From Verrucomicrobiaceae bacterium (lineage in GTDB: Bacteria > Verrucomicrobiota > Verrucomicrobiia > Verrucomicrobiales > Akkermansiaceae): a stretch of DNA of 64,000 bases. Every line of letters starts with the position of its first letter. The first letter of the stretch is position 1. A program made the position numbers and the translations under genes. Below the pieces are notes generated by a model. That model had not been told where the DNA came from and did not search any database. It saw only the letters and a list, made by a program, of their open reading frames with translations. Location of the stretch: NCBI GenBank assembly GCA_027491155.1, contig JAIXWR010000033.1, positions 62,001 to 126,000 on the forward strand, read 5' to 3'. This document shows, piece by piece, positions 27,907 through 37,431 of the stretch.

Positions 27907-29259
27907 ATGACCGGTGCGACCTCCATGCCCGAAGCCGCCGCCGACGCCCACTCCGCCCGCCGAGATCGCTCGATCCGGCTGGCGGTGGTGACGTCCTTCC
28001 TCTCCAAGGCCGGCACCCTGCTGTTCCAGTTGCTCGCCATCCCGGTGGCGATGCGGGTGCTGGGTCGCGAGGACTTCGGGGTCTATGCCACGGTGGGGAT
28101 CACGCTTTCCATCGTGATCATGCTCGAGATCGGCATCGGGCCGGCGCTGGCCCACGGGCTTTCTTCCGCGAAAGCGAAGAACGACGAAGGAAGGGTGGGC
28201 GCCCTGACTTCCAGCGCCTTCGTGCTTGTCGCAGGAATGGCCACGCTGATCGGCGTGGTCCTCTCCGGGGTGCTGATGGCCACCCCGCTGACCAGGCTTT
28301 TCGGCGAGGGGTATGCCGACAAGCTCGATGTCCTCCGTCCTGCGCTGTGGACCGGCCTCGGGCTGCTTGTCCTGCTCTTCGTGCTGAATCTCACCGATCG
28401 CATGCGGGAGGGTTTGCTGGAAGCTTCCGCGAACAACACCTGGGGCGCGCTCGGTAACGTGATCGCCGCGGTGGCCGTCGGCGTGGGGATCACCTTCGTG
28501 CCGCATGTCTGGTATCTGGTGCTCGCGGTCTATGGGTCGCTGGTCGTGGCCAAGGTCTGCAACACCGTTTCGTTGTGGCGCGCCCATCCAGAAGTGCGCC
28601 CGGCATGGAGCCGCTTCCAGCCTTCCATCGCCCGCCACCTACTGACCGACGGGCTCGCCTTTTCCGCCTGCACGCTGGTCACCGGCGTGGTGGAGTTCAA
28701 TCTCTGCGGGATCCTCGTCGGGCACCGCGAGGGTCCGGCGGCCACCGCGCTCTATCAGGTGTTCATTTCGATCACCGTCCTGCAGCTCGGCATCGTGATG
28801 ATGCTGAGCACTCCGACCTGGCCGGCGGTTGCTGAAGCGCTGGCCCGGGGTGACCTTGATTGGGCGAGGAAGGCTGCCAAGAAGCTCTATCTCTTCGGCA
28901 CGGCGTTCGCGCTTTGTGCCTTCGGCGGGCTGGTGCTGCTCGGGCCCTGGGTCTTTTCCGTGTGGTTGGGGAAAGAGTTCGCCGATATCCCGAGGACGAT
29001 GTTCGCGTGCTACGGGCTCTACTTCGTCGCCCATGTCTGGCGGCACCTGAACCACGCGATGATGTTCGGCACCGGCCAGGTCGGCAAGCTGGCGCGGATC
29101 CAGTTCGCGGAGTCGGCGGTGGTGGCGGCGGTCGCCGTCGCGGCGCTCCACTGGGGAGGCATCGGCCCGATGCTGGCGGCCATGGGCACGGCCATCCTCG
29201 CGATCACCGGCATCGTCCTGCCGCGGATGGTCGCGCGGGGCCTGAGCGTCGCCCGGTGA
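27907..29259 (+). CDS. Wzx-type lipid-linked oligosaccharide flippase
   Basis: 450 residues with about 12 predicted membrane segments spread over the whole length, beginning VVTSFLSKAGTLLFQLLAIPVAMRVLG, the usual start of polysaccharide-transport/MATE-like flippases. Predicted to move undecaprenyl-linked repeat units across the inner membrane. It follows the sugar transferase gene in the same operon. The ATG at 27907 is used; a second Met lies seven codons later. Confidence 0.85.
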   Translation: MTGATSMPEAAADAHSARRDRSIRLAVVTSFLSKAGTLLFQLLAIPVAMRVLGREDFGVYATVGITLSIVIMLEIGIGPALAHGLSSAKAKNDEGRVGALTSSAFVLVAGMATLIGVVLSGVLMATPLTRLFGEGYADKLDVLRPALWTGLGLLVLLFVLNLTDRMREGLLEASANNTWGALGNVIAAVAVGVGITFVPHVWYLVLAVYGSLVVAKVCNTVSLWRAHPEVRPAWSRFQPSIARHLLTDGLAFSACTLVTGVVEFNLCGILVGHREGPAATALYQVFISITVLQLGIVMMLSTPTWPAVAEALARGDLDWARKAAKKLYLFGTAFALCAFGGLVLLGPWVFSVWLGKEFADIPRTMFACYGLYFVAHVWRHLNHAMMFGTGQVGKLARIQFAESAVVAAVAVAALHWGGIGPMLAAMGTAILAITGIVLPRMVARGLSVAR

Positions 29260-29374
29260 CGGCTTGGACACCGAGCGGGCCTTTCCCGCTTGGCTCGACG
29301 ACTGCTAAACGCGAGCGTCGCCGCCGACATCCGCTGTGGCAGCTTCGTCCTTCGTTACCCCACGCCGAGATTCC

Positions 29375-32300
29375 ATGAGGTTCCGCCGATTCACCGTTGT
29401 CGTCCCGCTTGTCCTGATCGCGCTGGCCGCGCTGTTCCTGCTGACAAGGGCGCCCCGGGTGGAGCCGGGGCGGGTGATGCGGATCCCGCCAACGTCCGGT
29501 CCCGCTCCGGAAGCGCCGCCGGCCGAGCCCGCCGCCGGTTTGCCGGTGGCACTGCCCCCGGTGGAAGCCACCCTGGTCACGGAAGACCGCGGGATGAAGC
29601 GCACTTTCGGGATCGCGCTGGATGAAGCCGTGCTGCGCGGCGCGGATGGCAAGGACCGGACCCTGCGGATCGATCCTCCGGCGACCCTTGAAACTCTGCG
29701 GGACCGGCTCCGCGCGTTTTCATCGCAGGGCGAGGTGCTGCCCGTCTGCTACGAGCCGGGCAAGCCGCACACCTTGCCCTACCGGCGGATCATCACGCGC
29801 GACATCACCGTGGAGCTGCCGTCCCCGGACGCCGTCCCCGCGCTGCCGCAGGGCCTGGTCGTGAAATCACGGCCCGACTACGCGCCCGGCTTTGCCATCG
29901 TCTCCGCGGGCGATCCCTTCGCGGCAATGGCCGCGCTCGAGCCCTTGCGCCGCCAGCCCGGCATCGTTTCGGCCGACATCCAGCTCGCCAGCCAGCAGGC
30001 GCTGAAGGCGATGCCGAACGACCCGCTGGTCCCCAACCAGTGGCACCTGAAGAACGGGTCCGCCGACCGCACCCACGTGAACATCGAGAATGCCTGGCGC
30101 TACGGTGCCAGCGGCGGCGTCCGCGGCACCGGAGTCCGGATCGGGGTGGTCGATGACGGCCTCCAGACCGCGCATCCCGATCTCGCTCCCAACGTCGACA
30201 CCGCCAACGACAAGGATTGGAACGGCAACGACAACGACCCGAACCCGGCTCCGCAGACGGTCCCGGATCCCGACAACGGCGACCACCACGGGACCGCCTG
30301 TGCCGGCAATGCCGCAGCCCGTGGGAACAACGGCACGGGTGTCAGCGGCACCGCTCCCGAGGCGACGCTGGTCGGCATGCGTCTGATCGCGGGCGCCAGC
30401 AGCGACACCACGGAGGCGGAAGCGATGGCCTATCTGCCCCAGCTCATCCAGATCAAGTCCAACAGCTGGGGCCCGGTCGACGACGGCGCCACGCTGGAGG
30501 CCCCCGGAAGCCTGACCCGGGCCGCTCTGGCCAGCGCCGTCACCACCGGCCGCGGCGGGCTCGGCAGCATCATCGTCTGGGCCGGCGGCAACGGGGGCGA
30601 CGTGCTCGACAACTCGAACTACGACGGCTACGCGAACAACATCCACACCCTCGCGATCGCGGCCACCGACAGCCAGGGCGGTCAATCCTGGTACAGCGAG
30701 CCGGGCGCGAACCTCGTCGTCGCGGCCCCTTCTTCCGGCGATTTGCTCGGGATCACCACGACCGACCGCAGCGGCACCGACGGCTACAACACCGCGGTCT
30801 CGGCATCTGGCGGCGATTACACCGACGACTTCGGCGGCACTTCCTCCGCCACGCCCACCGCGGCCGGCGTGGTGGCCCTGATGCTGGAGCGGAATCCCGG
30901 CCTCGGCTGGCGCGACGTGAAGGAGATCCTGATCCGCAGCGCCTACAAGATCAGCCCCGCCGACGCGGACTGGTCCGACAATGCGGCCGGCTTCCACTTC
31001 AACCACAAGTTCGGCGCGGGCCTGATCGATGCGACCGCGGCGGTCGATTTCGCCGCGACCTGGACAAACCTTCCCGCCGCCACCTCGCAGTCGCTGGAGC
31101 AGGCCAACCTTAACCTTTCGATCCCCGACAACAACGCCACCGGCGTGACCCGCAGCTTCGCCTTCACCGGGAGCAATCTCCGCGTCGAACACGCCACCGT
31201 CACCCTGACCGCCAACCACGGCTACCGCGGCGATCTGGAAGTGATCCTCACCTCGCCGTCCGGGATGGTGAGCCGGCTTGCGGAGCGCCACAATGACGCC
31301 GGCAACAACTACTCCGCCTGGACCTTTTCAAGTGTCCGCCACTGGGGCGAGAACTCGGCGGGCACCTGGACCGTCAAGGTCGCCGACCGCGACGCCGGAA
31401 CGACCGGAACCCTGGTGGCCGCCACCGTGACCTTGCACGGCACGGCTTCCGCCCCGATCAATCCGGGACCGGTGGTGGCGATCGCATCGCCCGCCTCCAA
31501 TTCTGTTTTCAGCCCGGGCACGACCGTCGAGGTGACCGTCTCCGCCAGCGATCTGAACGCCGACGGTTCGCCCGGATCGGTCGCCACGGTGCAACTCTTC
31601 GACAACGGTTCTCCCGTCGCCACCGACAGCGCCGCGCCCTTCGTGTTCTCCTTCAGCCCCGCCACCGGCAACCACAGCCTGACCGCCGTGGCGACCGACG
31701 CGCAAGGGGTGTCTTCCACCTCGTCGGCGGTCGCGTTCTCGGTGGTCGACCAGGCTCCCGTGATCACGGCGGCGGCCCTCACGCCGGCCGGGCAGGCCTT
31801 CGCCGACGAAGCCGTGGCGGTCGTTGGCATTGTCGCCAGCGATCCGGAGAACCAGAGCCTCGCCTATGCCTATGCCTGGGAGAAATCGTCCGACGCCGTG
31901 ACCTGGACCGCGGCCGGGATCGCCACCGCGAGCCTGCCACCGGTTCCCGCGAACGCCGGCTTCCTCTGGCGCTGCCGGGTCACCGCCAGCGACGGCACCA
32001 ACACCAGCGCTGTCTTCACCACGGCGGCGGTCAACGGTCTGCTGCGTCCCCCGTCGGGCGTCGCGAACGGGTCCGCCTTCTCCTACGACAGCGGCCTTGT
32101 GCTGCGCGGCACGGATTCCCCGGTGTCCCGCGACGCGCTGGTCAACGAGTTCAGCCAGGGCGCCAGCGGCAGTTCCGAGTGGGTGGAGATCCTGACCCTC
32201 CGCACGGCATCGTTCCGCGGCTGGCGGCTGGAGGACTCCTCCGGCACGCGGCTCACCTTCGCCGACTCCGCGGTGTGGGATGCCATCCCGGCGGGCACGC

Positions 32301-34105
32301 TGGTGGTGATCTACAACGGCGCTTCGAAGGACAGCCTGCTTCCCGCCGACGATAGCGATGCCGCGGACGGCAGGCTGGTCCTCTCCAGCGGCAATCCCTC
32401 GTGGTTCAGCGGCTCATGGCCCGCGCTGGGGAACGGCGGCGACGCGGTGATCCTCCGGAATCCCTCCGGGACGCAGATCGCCGGGGTTTCCTACGGCTCC
32501 ACGAATACCGTGTCGCCTCACCTTTCCGCCGTCGGATCCGGATCCGCCGCCTACTATGAAGGGAGTAGCGACGCCGGCGCCGCGAACGTGTCGGAGTGGA
32601 GTGTGACCACCTCCACCGTCGCGCGCCGGGTCGGGCCGCGTGCCGCCGGGGACCTCCTCTTCTCCGAATACGTGGAGGGCTCCTCCAACAACAAGGCGCT
32701 CGAGATCTACAATCCGTCCGCATCCGCGGTCGACCTCGCCGCCGCGGGCTACACCGTCGAGATCTACGCCAACGGTAGTAGTTCGCCGGCTACTCCGATC
32801 GCGCTGGTCGGAACGGTTCCCGCGGGCGGCACCTTCGTGCTCAGGAATGCCTCGGCATCCGCCGCCATCGTCGCGCAGCAGTCGAGCGGTTCGCTGACCT
32901 TCAACGGCGACGATGCCGTCGTCCTGCGGAAGGGCACGGCCGTGGTGGATGCCATCGGTCAGACCGGTTTCGATCCGGGCACGGCATGGACTTCGGGCGG
33001 CGTCAGCACGGTCGATAAAACGCTGCGCCGGAAGCCCGCGGTGACCACCGGCGACATGATCGCCAACAACCTCTTCGATCCTTCCGTGGAATGGGAGCAG
33101 TTCAACCTGGACGACTTCAGCGGTCTCGGGTCGCACACGACTGCCGGCGGCGGGGCATCTCTTGCGGTCGCCGTGGCTCCTGCGTCGTTCGCCGAGAACG
33201 CGGGCGCCGCTGCCGCCACCGGGACCGTCACGCTGTCCTCCGCCGCGGCCGGGGATGTCACGGTGAGCCTGCTTTCCTCCGATCCCTCCGCCGCCACCGT
33301 GCCGGCCACCGTCATCGTGCCGAGCGGCCAGACCAGCGCCACCTTCGCGGTCGCCGCGGTCGACGATGCGGACTCCGACGGCCCGCAAACCACGGTGGTC
33401 TCCGCAAGCGCCGCCGGCTTCACTGCGGCCAACTTCGTCGTCACCGTGACCGACAACGAACCCTCGCTCGACGGCGTCACACCCGGCGCGGGCAACACCG
33501 TGGGCAATGCCGCCTTCGTCGCCGACTTGCGTTCCGGTGCCTTGAACGCGCCGGCCTTGTTCCGCTTCGGCGCGACATCGCAGACCCCGGCCGGCCTGTC
33601 GATCGATCCGGGCACGGGTCTTATCAGCGGCACGCCGAACACCGCGGCAGGGAGTTACCTCATCGTCATCGAGCGCTACAACACGCTCGGCGAGACGGTC
33701 TCCCAGTCCTTCAACCTGGCTGTTAGCGGCAGCGCCGGCTATGACGGCTGGATCGCCGGATTCGTCGGGCTTCCGCTGACCGGCAGGGACGATGATCCCG
33801 ACGGGGACGGGATGGAGAACGTGGTCGAGTATCACCTCGGCGCCTTGCCCGGAACGCCGGATGCCGCGGCCTTCCTGCCGGTCCTCGCCAAGAACGGGAC
33901 GACCCTCACCCTGACCTGGTGGCGGCAGAAGTCCGCCAGCGACACCACCGGGGTCGCGGAGTGGTCGAGCACGCTTGGCTCGTGGTCGGACGGCGGGATC
34001 GTTACCGCGGTCATCGGCGAAACGGCCACCCGCGAACAGGTCCGGGCCACCTTGACCGTGGCACCCTCCGCCGCGAAGGTCTTCCTGCGGCTGAAGGTGG
34101 AATGA
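29375..34105 (+). CDS. Large secreted S8 (kexin-like) serine protease with P domain, lamin-tail and Calx-beta-like domains
   Basis: 1,576 residues from ATG 29375, which starts a signal/anchor helix (RFRRFTVVVPLVLIALAALF). The catalytic triad is visible: Asp in GVVDDG, His in DHHGTACAG and Ser in GTSSATPTAAG. A proprotein-convertase P domain follows, then Ig-like domains, two lamin-tail-like domains (VNEFSQGASGSSEWVEI and FSEYVEGSSNNKALEI), a Calx-beta-like domain (ENAGAAAATGTVTLSS) and a C-terminal module ending VFLRLKVE. Likely exported and involved in extracellular protein processing. An in-frame GTG at 29336 is a less likely start. It lies between the two halves of the EPS locus. Confidence 0.9.
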   Translation: MRFRRFTVVVPLVLIALAALFLLTRAPRVEPGRVMRIPPTSGPAPEAPPAEPAAGLPVALPPVEATLVTEDRGMKRTFGIALDEAVLRGADGKDRTLRIDPPATLETLRDRLRAFSSQGEVLPVCYEPGKPHTLPYRRIITRDITVELPSPDAVPALPQGLVVKSRPDYAPGFAIVSAGDPFAAMAALEPLRRQPGIVSADIQLASQQALKAMPNDPLVPNQWHLKNGSADRTHVNIENAWRYGASGGVRGTGVRIGVVDDGLQTAHPDLAPNVDTANDKDWNGNDNDPNPAPQTVPDPDNGDHHGTACAGNAAARGNNGTGVSGTAPEATLVGMRLIAGASSDTTEAEAMAYLPQLIQIKSNSWGPVDDGATLEAPGSLTRAALASAVTTGRGGLGSIIVWAGGNGGDVLDNSNYDGYANNIHTLAIAATDSQGGQSWYSEPGANLVVAAPSSGDLLGITTTDRSGTDGYNTAVSASGGDYTDDFGGTSSATPTAAGVVALMLERNPGLGWRDVKEILIRSAYKISPADADWSDNAAGFHFNHKFGAGLIDATAAVDFAATWTNLPAATSQSLEQANLNLSIPDNNATGVTRSFAFTGSNLRVEHATVTLTANHGYRGDLEVILTSPSGMVSRLAERHNDAGNNYSAWTFSSVRHWGENSAGTWTVKVADRDAGTTGTLVAATVTLHGTASAPINPGPVVAIASPASNSVFSPGTTVEVTVSASDLNADGSPGSVATVQLFDNGSPVATDSAAPFVFSFSPATGNHSLTAVATDAQGVSSTSSAVAFSVVDQAPVITAAALTPAGQAFADEAVAVVGIVASDPENQSLAYAYAWEKSSDAVTWTAAGIATASLPPVPANAGFLWRCRVTASDGTNTSAVFTTAAVNGLLRPPSGVANGSAFSYDSGLVLRGTDSPVSRDALVNEFSQGASGSSEWVEILTLRTASFRGWRLEDSSGTRLTFADSAVWDAIPAGTLVVIYNGASKDSLLPADDSDAADGRLVLSSGNPSWFSGSWPALGNGGDAVILRNPSGTQIAGVSYGSTNTVSPHLSAVGSGSAAYYEGSSDAGAANVSEWSVTTSTVARRVGPRAAGDLLFSEYVEGSSNNKALEIYNPSASAVDLAAAGYTVEIYANGSSSPATPIALVGTVPAGGTFVLRNASASAAIVAQQSSGSLTFNGDDAVVLRKGTAVVDAIGQTGFDPGTAWTSGGVSTVDKTLRRKPAVTTGDMIANNLFDPSVEWEQFNLDDFSGLGSHTTAGGGASLAVAVAPASFAENAGAAAATGTVTLSSAAAGDVTVSLLSSDPSAATVPATVIVPSGQTSATFAVAAVDDADSDGPQTTVVSASAAGFTAANFVVTVTDNEPSLDGVTPGAGNTVGNAAFVADLRSGALNAPALFRFGATSQTPAGLSIDPGTGLISGTPNTAAGSYLIVIERYNTLGETVSQSFNLAVSGSAGYDGWIAGFVGLPLTGRDDDPDGDGMENVVEYHLGALPGTPDAAAFLPVLAKNGTTLTLTWWRQKSASDTTGVAEWSSTLGSWSDGGIVTAVIGETATREQVRATLTVAPSAAKVFLRLKVE

Positions 34106-34127
34106 AGGCTGGCTGGCATCCCACGAA

Positions 34128-34808
34128 ATGGATCCCGATCTCCTGACCGTCCGCTCGCCCTTCGTGAATTTCCACGTCCTGGCGGATGAGTCCGGGCTGC
34201 ATCTGCTGGATGCGGGATTCATCGGCGGAGCAAGGTTACTGGCGCGGGCGCTCGAACGCCGGGGGTGGAGTGACCGGCCGCTCCGCGGGATCATCCTGAC
34301 CCACGGGCATCTCGATCACATCCTGAACGTCGCATCGATCGCCCGCGAGACCGGGGCGTGGATCGCCGCGCCGCGCCTCGATGCGGATCACTACGCGGGA
34401 CGGCCTGTGTACCGGGGTCCGTCCCGCGTGGTCGGAATCCTCGAGTCGATCGGCAGGCCCTTGCTGGGATTCAAATCGTTTACGCCGGACCGGTGGCTCG
34501 ACGACGGCGACCTGATCGAAGTTTGGCAGGGTCTCAGGGTGGTTCATTTGCCCGGGCACACGGCGGGGCATTCCGGATTCCTCTGCCAGCGCCGGAAGCT
34601 GCTCTTCTGCGGGGATCTCTTTGCAAGCTACAGGGCTTTCAGCCATCTGCCGCCGACGGTGCTGAACATGGACCGGGAACTGGTGTCCCTTAGCGTTTCG
34701 CGGGCTCTCTCGCTGGACCTTGAAGGCGTGATCCCGAATCACGCGGATGCCGCTTCGCCTGCGGAGCATCTGGCGAGACTCAGCAGCCAGGCAGCCCGAA
34801 GGGGCTAA
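34128..34808 (+). CDS. Metallo-beta-lactamase-fold hydrolase
   Basis: 226 residues with the metal-binding motif THGHLDH (about residues 58-64), VHLPGHTAGH (about 138-147), CGDLF and a late His in PNHAD, the standard two-metal MBL-fold ligand set. No signal peptide, so cytoplasmic. Starts 22 nt after the protease gene and overlaps the convergent glycosyltransferase gene by 4 bp. The substrate cannot be read from the sequence; members include glyoxalase II-like and many uncharacterised hydrolases. Confidence 0.85.
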   Translation: MDPDLLTVRSPFVNFHVLADESGLHLLDAGFIGGARLLARALERRGWSDRPLRGIILTHGHLDHILNVASIARETGAWIAAPRLDADHYAGRPVYRGPSRVVGILESIGRPLLGFKSFTPDRWLDDGDLIEVWQGLRVVHLPGHTAGHSGFLCQRRKLLFCGDLFASYRAFSHLPPTVLNMDRELVSLSVSRALSLDLEGVIPNHADAASPAEHLARLSSQAARRG

Positions 34809-36064
34809 GCGCCGCGGAGCAGGCTGTCTAACAGCCTCTCAAGCCGTGCGGTCCCGTGGTCGTCGCGGAAGCGGGCGAAGTCGCTCTCGAGCGGGCGGTC
34901 CTGCCAGTCACGGCCGTCGAGGACACGGCGGATGGCTTCAAAGGCGCGGTCGCTGTCGCCTTCGGGGATGGTGAGGCCGGTGCGGTAGCCCTCCACGCGG
35001 TGGCCGATGCATTCGCCGGCGGTTGCGATGCAGGGGATGTCGAAGGCTGCCGCCTTGCCGAGCGTGCCGCTGCTGCCTTCGAAGCCTTCGTAGGCGGCCC
35101 AGGCGACGTCGAAGGTGGTGAAGATCGAATTGAAGTCGGCCTCCTCGGGAATGCGGCCGGCGGAGGGGTCGAAGTGGAGGTTGTCGATCTCCCCCGATGC
35201 CGCGCGGCGCGCGACCGCATCGAGCAGCGCCTGCTCTTCGGCGCTGTATTCCCCGCGCTCGAAGCGTCCGGCGCAGGCGAAGTACCACGGAAGCCGTAGT
35301 TCGCGGGCCCGGTCGGCGACGCGCAGCAGGTTGAGCATGCCCTTGCGCCGCTCGAGCCCGATCAGGCCGATGACCTTGCGGCCCGCGGCCTTGCGGCGGA
35401 TCTCCTCGGCGAGGGTGTAGGGTTTCGCCGGGAGGCTGGAGTCGGTGACATCGGGAAAGGCATGCACGGACTTGCCGGTGAGGCGCTGCATCGGCGCGAT
35501 GAAGCGTTCGTCGAGCACGCCGATGCCGCGCGAAAGCGGGCAGCGGATCAGGTCGTCGCCCTTGGCCAGCAGTCGGAGGGACGCCTTGAGCGAGGGCTTT
35601 TCGCCGTGGTGGTGGTTGCGCAGGTAGAGGCCGCTCCACGGGCGGTTGAGGGTCATGCGCGGGACGGCGGGAAAGGGGAGGAAGCGCAGGTAGCTGTCGA
35701 GGTAGGGGAAGAAGACGAGGTCCACCTTGCGGCCGGTGGCCTGCTCGGCCTCGAAGAGCGTGTCGGCCGCGCGCCTCCAACGCTGGAAGGTGCGGAGCGG
35801 ATCGCCCTCGAAGCGGCCGCGGAACCAGCTGCGCTTGCCACCGGGCAGGTGGTGCATGGAGACGCGACGGTCGAAGTCGGCGATGGTGTCCTGCGCCGCG
35901 GTGCGTGCCGCCTGCAGGGCATCCGCGGGATCGGGGCAAAGGCCGATGACGAAGGCGCCCAGCCGCAGGAAGGCGGCGGTGAATTGGGAGAAATACATCG
36001 GGTGGTGGCCGATCCAGAGGGGATCGACCAGCGCGACGGTCTTGGCAGGCGGGAAGGTGCTCAT
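34805..36064 (-). CDS. Glycosyltransferase, GT4-like
   Basis: 419 residues from ATG 36064, which overlaps the stop of the upstream polymerase gene as ATGA. The C-terminal half has the GT-B pattern: VIGLIGLERRKGMLNLL, then FTTFDVAWAAYEGFEGSSGTLGKAAAFDIPCIAT, the donor-nucleotide-binding region. Last gene of the minus-strand EPS operon, ending against the MBL-fold gene. Predicted to add a sugar to the lipid-linked repeat unit; specificity unknown. Confidence 0.82.
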   Translation of the reverse strand: MSTFPPAKTVALVDPLWIGHHPMYFSQFTAAFLRLGAFVIGLCPDPADALQAARTAAQDTIADFDRRVSMHHLPGGKRSWFRGRFEGDPLRTFQRWRRAADTLFEAEQATGRKVDLVFFPYLDSYLRFLPFPAVPRMTLNRPWSGLYLRNHHHGEKPSLKASLRLLAKGDDLIRCPLSRGIGVLDERFIAPMQRLTGKSVHAFPDVTDSSLPAKPYTLAEEIRRKAAGRKVIGLIGLERRKGMLNLLRVADRARELRLPWYFACAGRFERGEYSAEEQALLDAVARRAASGEIDNLHFDPSAGRIPEEADFNSIFTTFDVAWAAYEGFEGSSGTLGKAAAFDIPCIATAGECIGHRVEGYRTGLTIPEGDSDRAFEAIRRVLDGRDWQDRPLESDFARFRDDHGTARLERLLDSLLRGA

Positions 36065-37431
36065 TCCTGGGAAGGGCGCAGCCGGGCGTGGATCCAGGAG
36101 GCGCGGACGAGGAAAGCCTGAGGCAGCCCGGCCATCACGCCGAAAATCATGGCGGCCAGCCTTTCGTCGAAGGGATTGGAGGTCAGGGTCTCGCTGAGCA
36201 GGCAGCAGGCGGCGATGAAGGGCAGGAAGGCCAGCCACTGGTCCGGCCCGGGATCGGAGGCATTGGCGCGGGCGGCCAGCAGCGAGGCGGTCATGGTGCC
36301 GACCAGAAGCGCGATGTGGGCCAGAAGCCCGATCGCCCCGCCGGAAAAGAGCGAGTAGGTCCAGGTCGAGTGGCCGGCGAACCAGACATCGTCGCCGATC
36401 TCCTCGTCGGGCGGAAAGACGAGGCGGATTTCCGGCATGTAGGAAGGGTGCCAGTAGTAGGAGGCGCCGATGCCCTTGCCGTGGAGGTAGTGGACGGGGT
36501 CGCGGTTGAGGATCTCGAAGATGGCATCGGCCTCGGCCACGCGGGTCAGGAAGGAAATGTCGTGCCGGGTGTTGCGGTCGGCGGCGTGGTGGAAGAGCCG
36601 CTCGTTCCAGCGTTCGATCTGGTGCGGCTGCACCACCGCGGCGATGACGATGGCGACCACGGCGAGCAGGCCGATGGCGAAGCCGGGCCAGAGCCGCTTC
36701 ACTGCATCGAAGGGCCGGTAGATGCCCCAGCGGGTGCCGAGGATGAAGCACAGCGAGCTGGCACAGGCCGAGGCCATCACCGGGAAGAGCAGCGAGCGGG
36801 TGACCGTGATGAAGATCCCGAAGAACAGGACGCCCACGGCGACCGGGAGCAGCCAGTGGAAGCGGGAGCGGAGGAGCAGCGCGCAGCCGATCCAGGCGGC
36901 GAGCCAGTTGTTGGCGGAACTTTGCACCTCGACCCGCGCCGTCTCCATGGTCACGCCCTTAAAGACGAAGCCGTGGAAGATGCGCCACAGCACGTTGATG
37001 CAAGCGGCGGCGAGGATGGGGGCGACGATCCTGGACGGGCGGACTCCCGCGCAGCCGGCGATGTGGGCGTTCATCATCCCGGCGAGGCAGAGGACGAGCG
37101 GCAGGATGATGCGGAGGGACCGGCCCGGGGCGACGCCCTGCGCCAGCGCGTTGGCCAGCATGAAGGCGAGGAATCCGCCCCAGCCGAGGATCAGCCAGGC
37201 ACCGGGCCGGACCAGCAGGTGACGCCAGCCGAGGAAGAAGATGCCGGCGGTGGAAGAGACCGCGAGCAGCAGGAAGACGAGTTGGTCGATCCCCGCGCCG
37301 CCGCCCGCTTCCCGGGCCTGGTCGGCGCGGTAGTCGAAGGCGAAGGAGAGCATGAAGACCCACAGGAGCTTCTCGATCCACGGCGCGGCGGCGGTGGACG
37401 GGATCCCGATGGTATCGCGGGTCTCGTTCAT
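36061..37431 (-). CDS. O-antigen polymerase/ligase-like membrane protein (Wzy/WaaL type)
   Basis: 456 residues from ATG 37431 (ATGA overlap with the upstream gene), with about ten membrane helices and a large periplasmic loop near residues 330-390 containing the HxxG/FP-type region (GIGASYYWHPSYMPEIRLVFP...FAGHSTWTY), typical of the Wzy_C family. In this operon a polymerase joining repeat units at the periplasmic face is more likely than a ligase. Its stop overlaps the next glycosyltransferase gene. Confidence 0.82.
   Translation of the reverse strand: MNETRDTIGIPSTAAAPWIEKLLWVFMLSFAFDYRADQAREAGGGAGIDQLVFLLLAVSSTAGIFFLGWRHLLVRPGAWLILGWGGFLAFMLANALAQGVAPGRSLRIILPLVLCLAGMMNAHIAGCAGVRPSRIVAPILAAACINVLWRIFHGFVFKGVTMETARVEVQSSANNWLAAWIGCALLLRSRFHWLLPVAVGVLFFGIFITVTRSLLFPVMASACASSLCFILGTRWGIYRPFDAVKRLWPGFAIGLLAVVAIVIAAVVQPHQIERWNERLFHHAADRNTRHDISFLTRVAEADAIFEILNRDPVHYLHGKGIGASYYWHPSYMPEIRLVFPPDEEIGDDVWFAGHSTWTYSLFSGGAIGLLAHIALLVGTMTASLLAARANASDPGPDQWLAFLPFIAACCLLSETLTSNPFDERLAAMIFGVMAGLPQAFLVRASWIHARLRPSQE

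Noticed and set aside
29336-29374. GTG start for the subtilase 13 codons upstream
   Set aside because: The hydrophobic signal segment fits better directly after ATG 29375; the upstream part has no function I can see.
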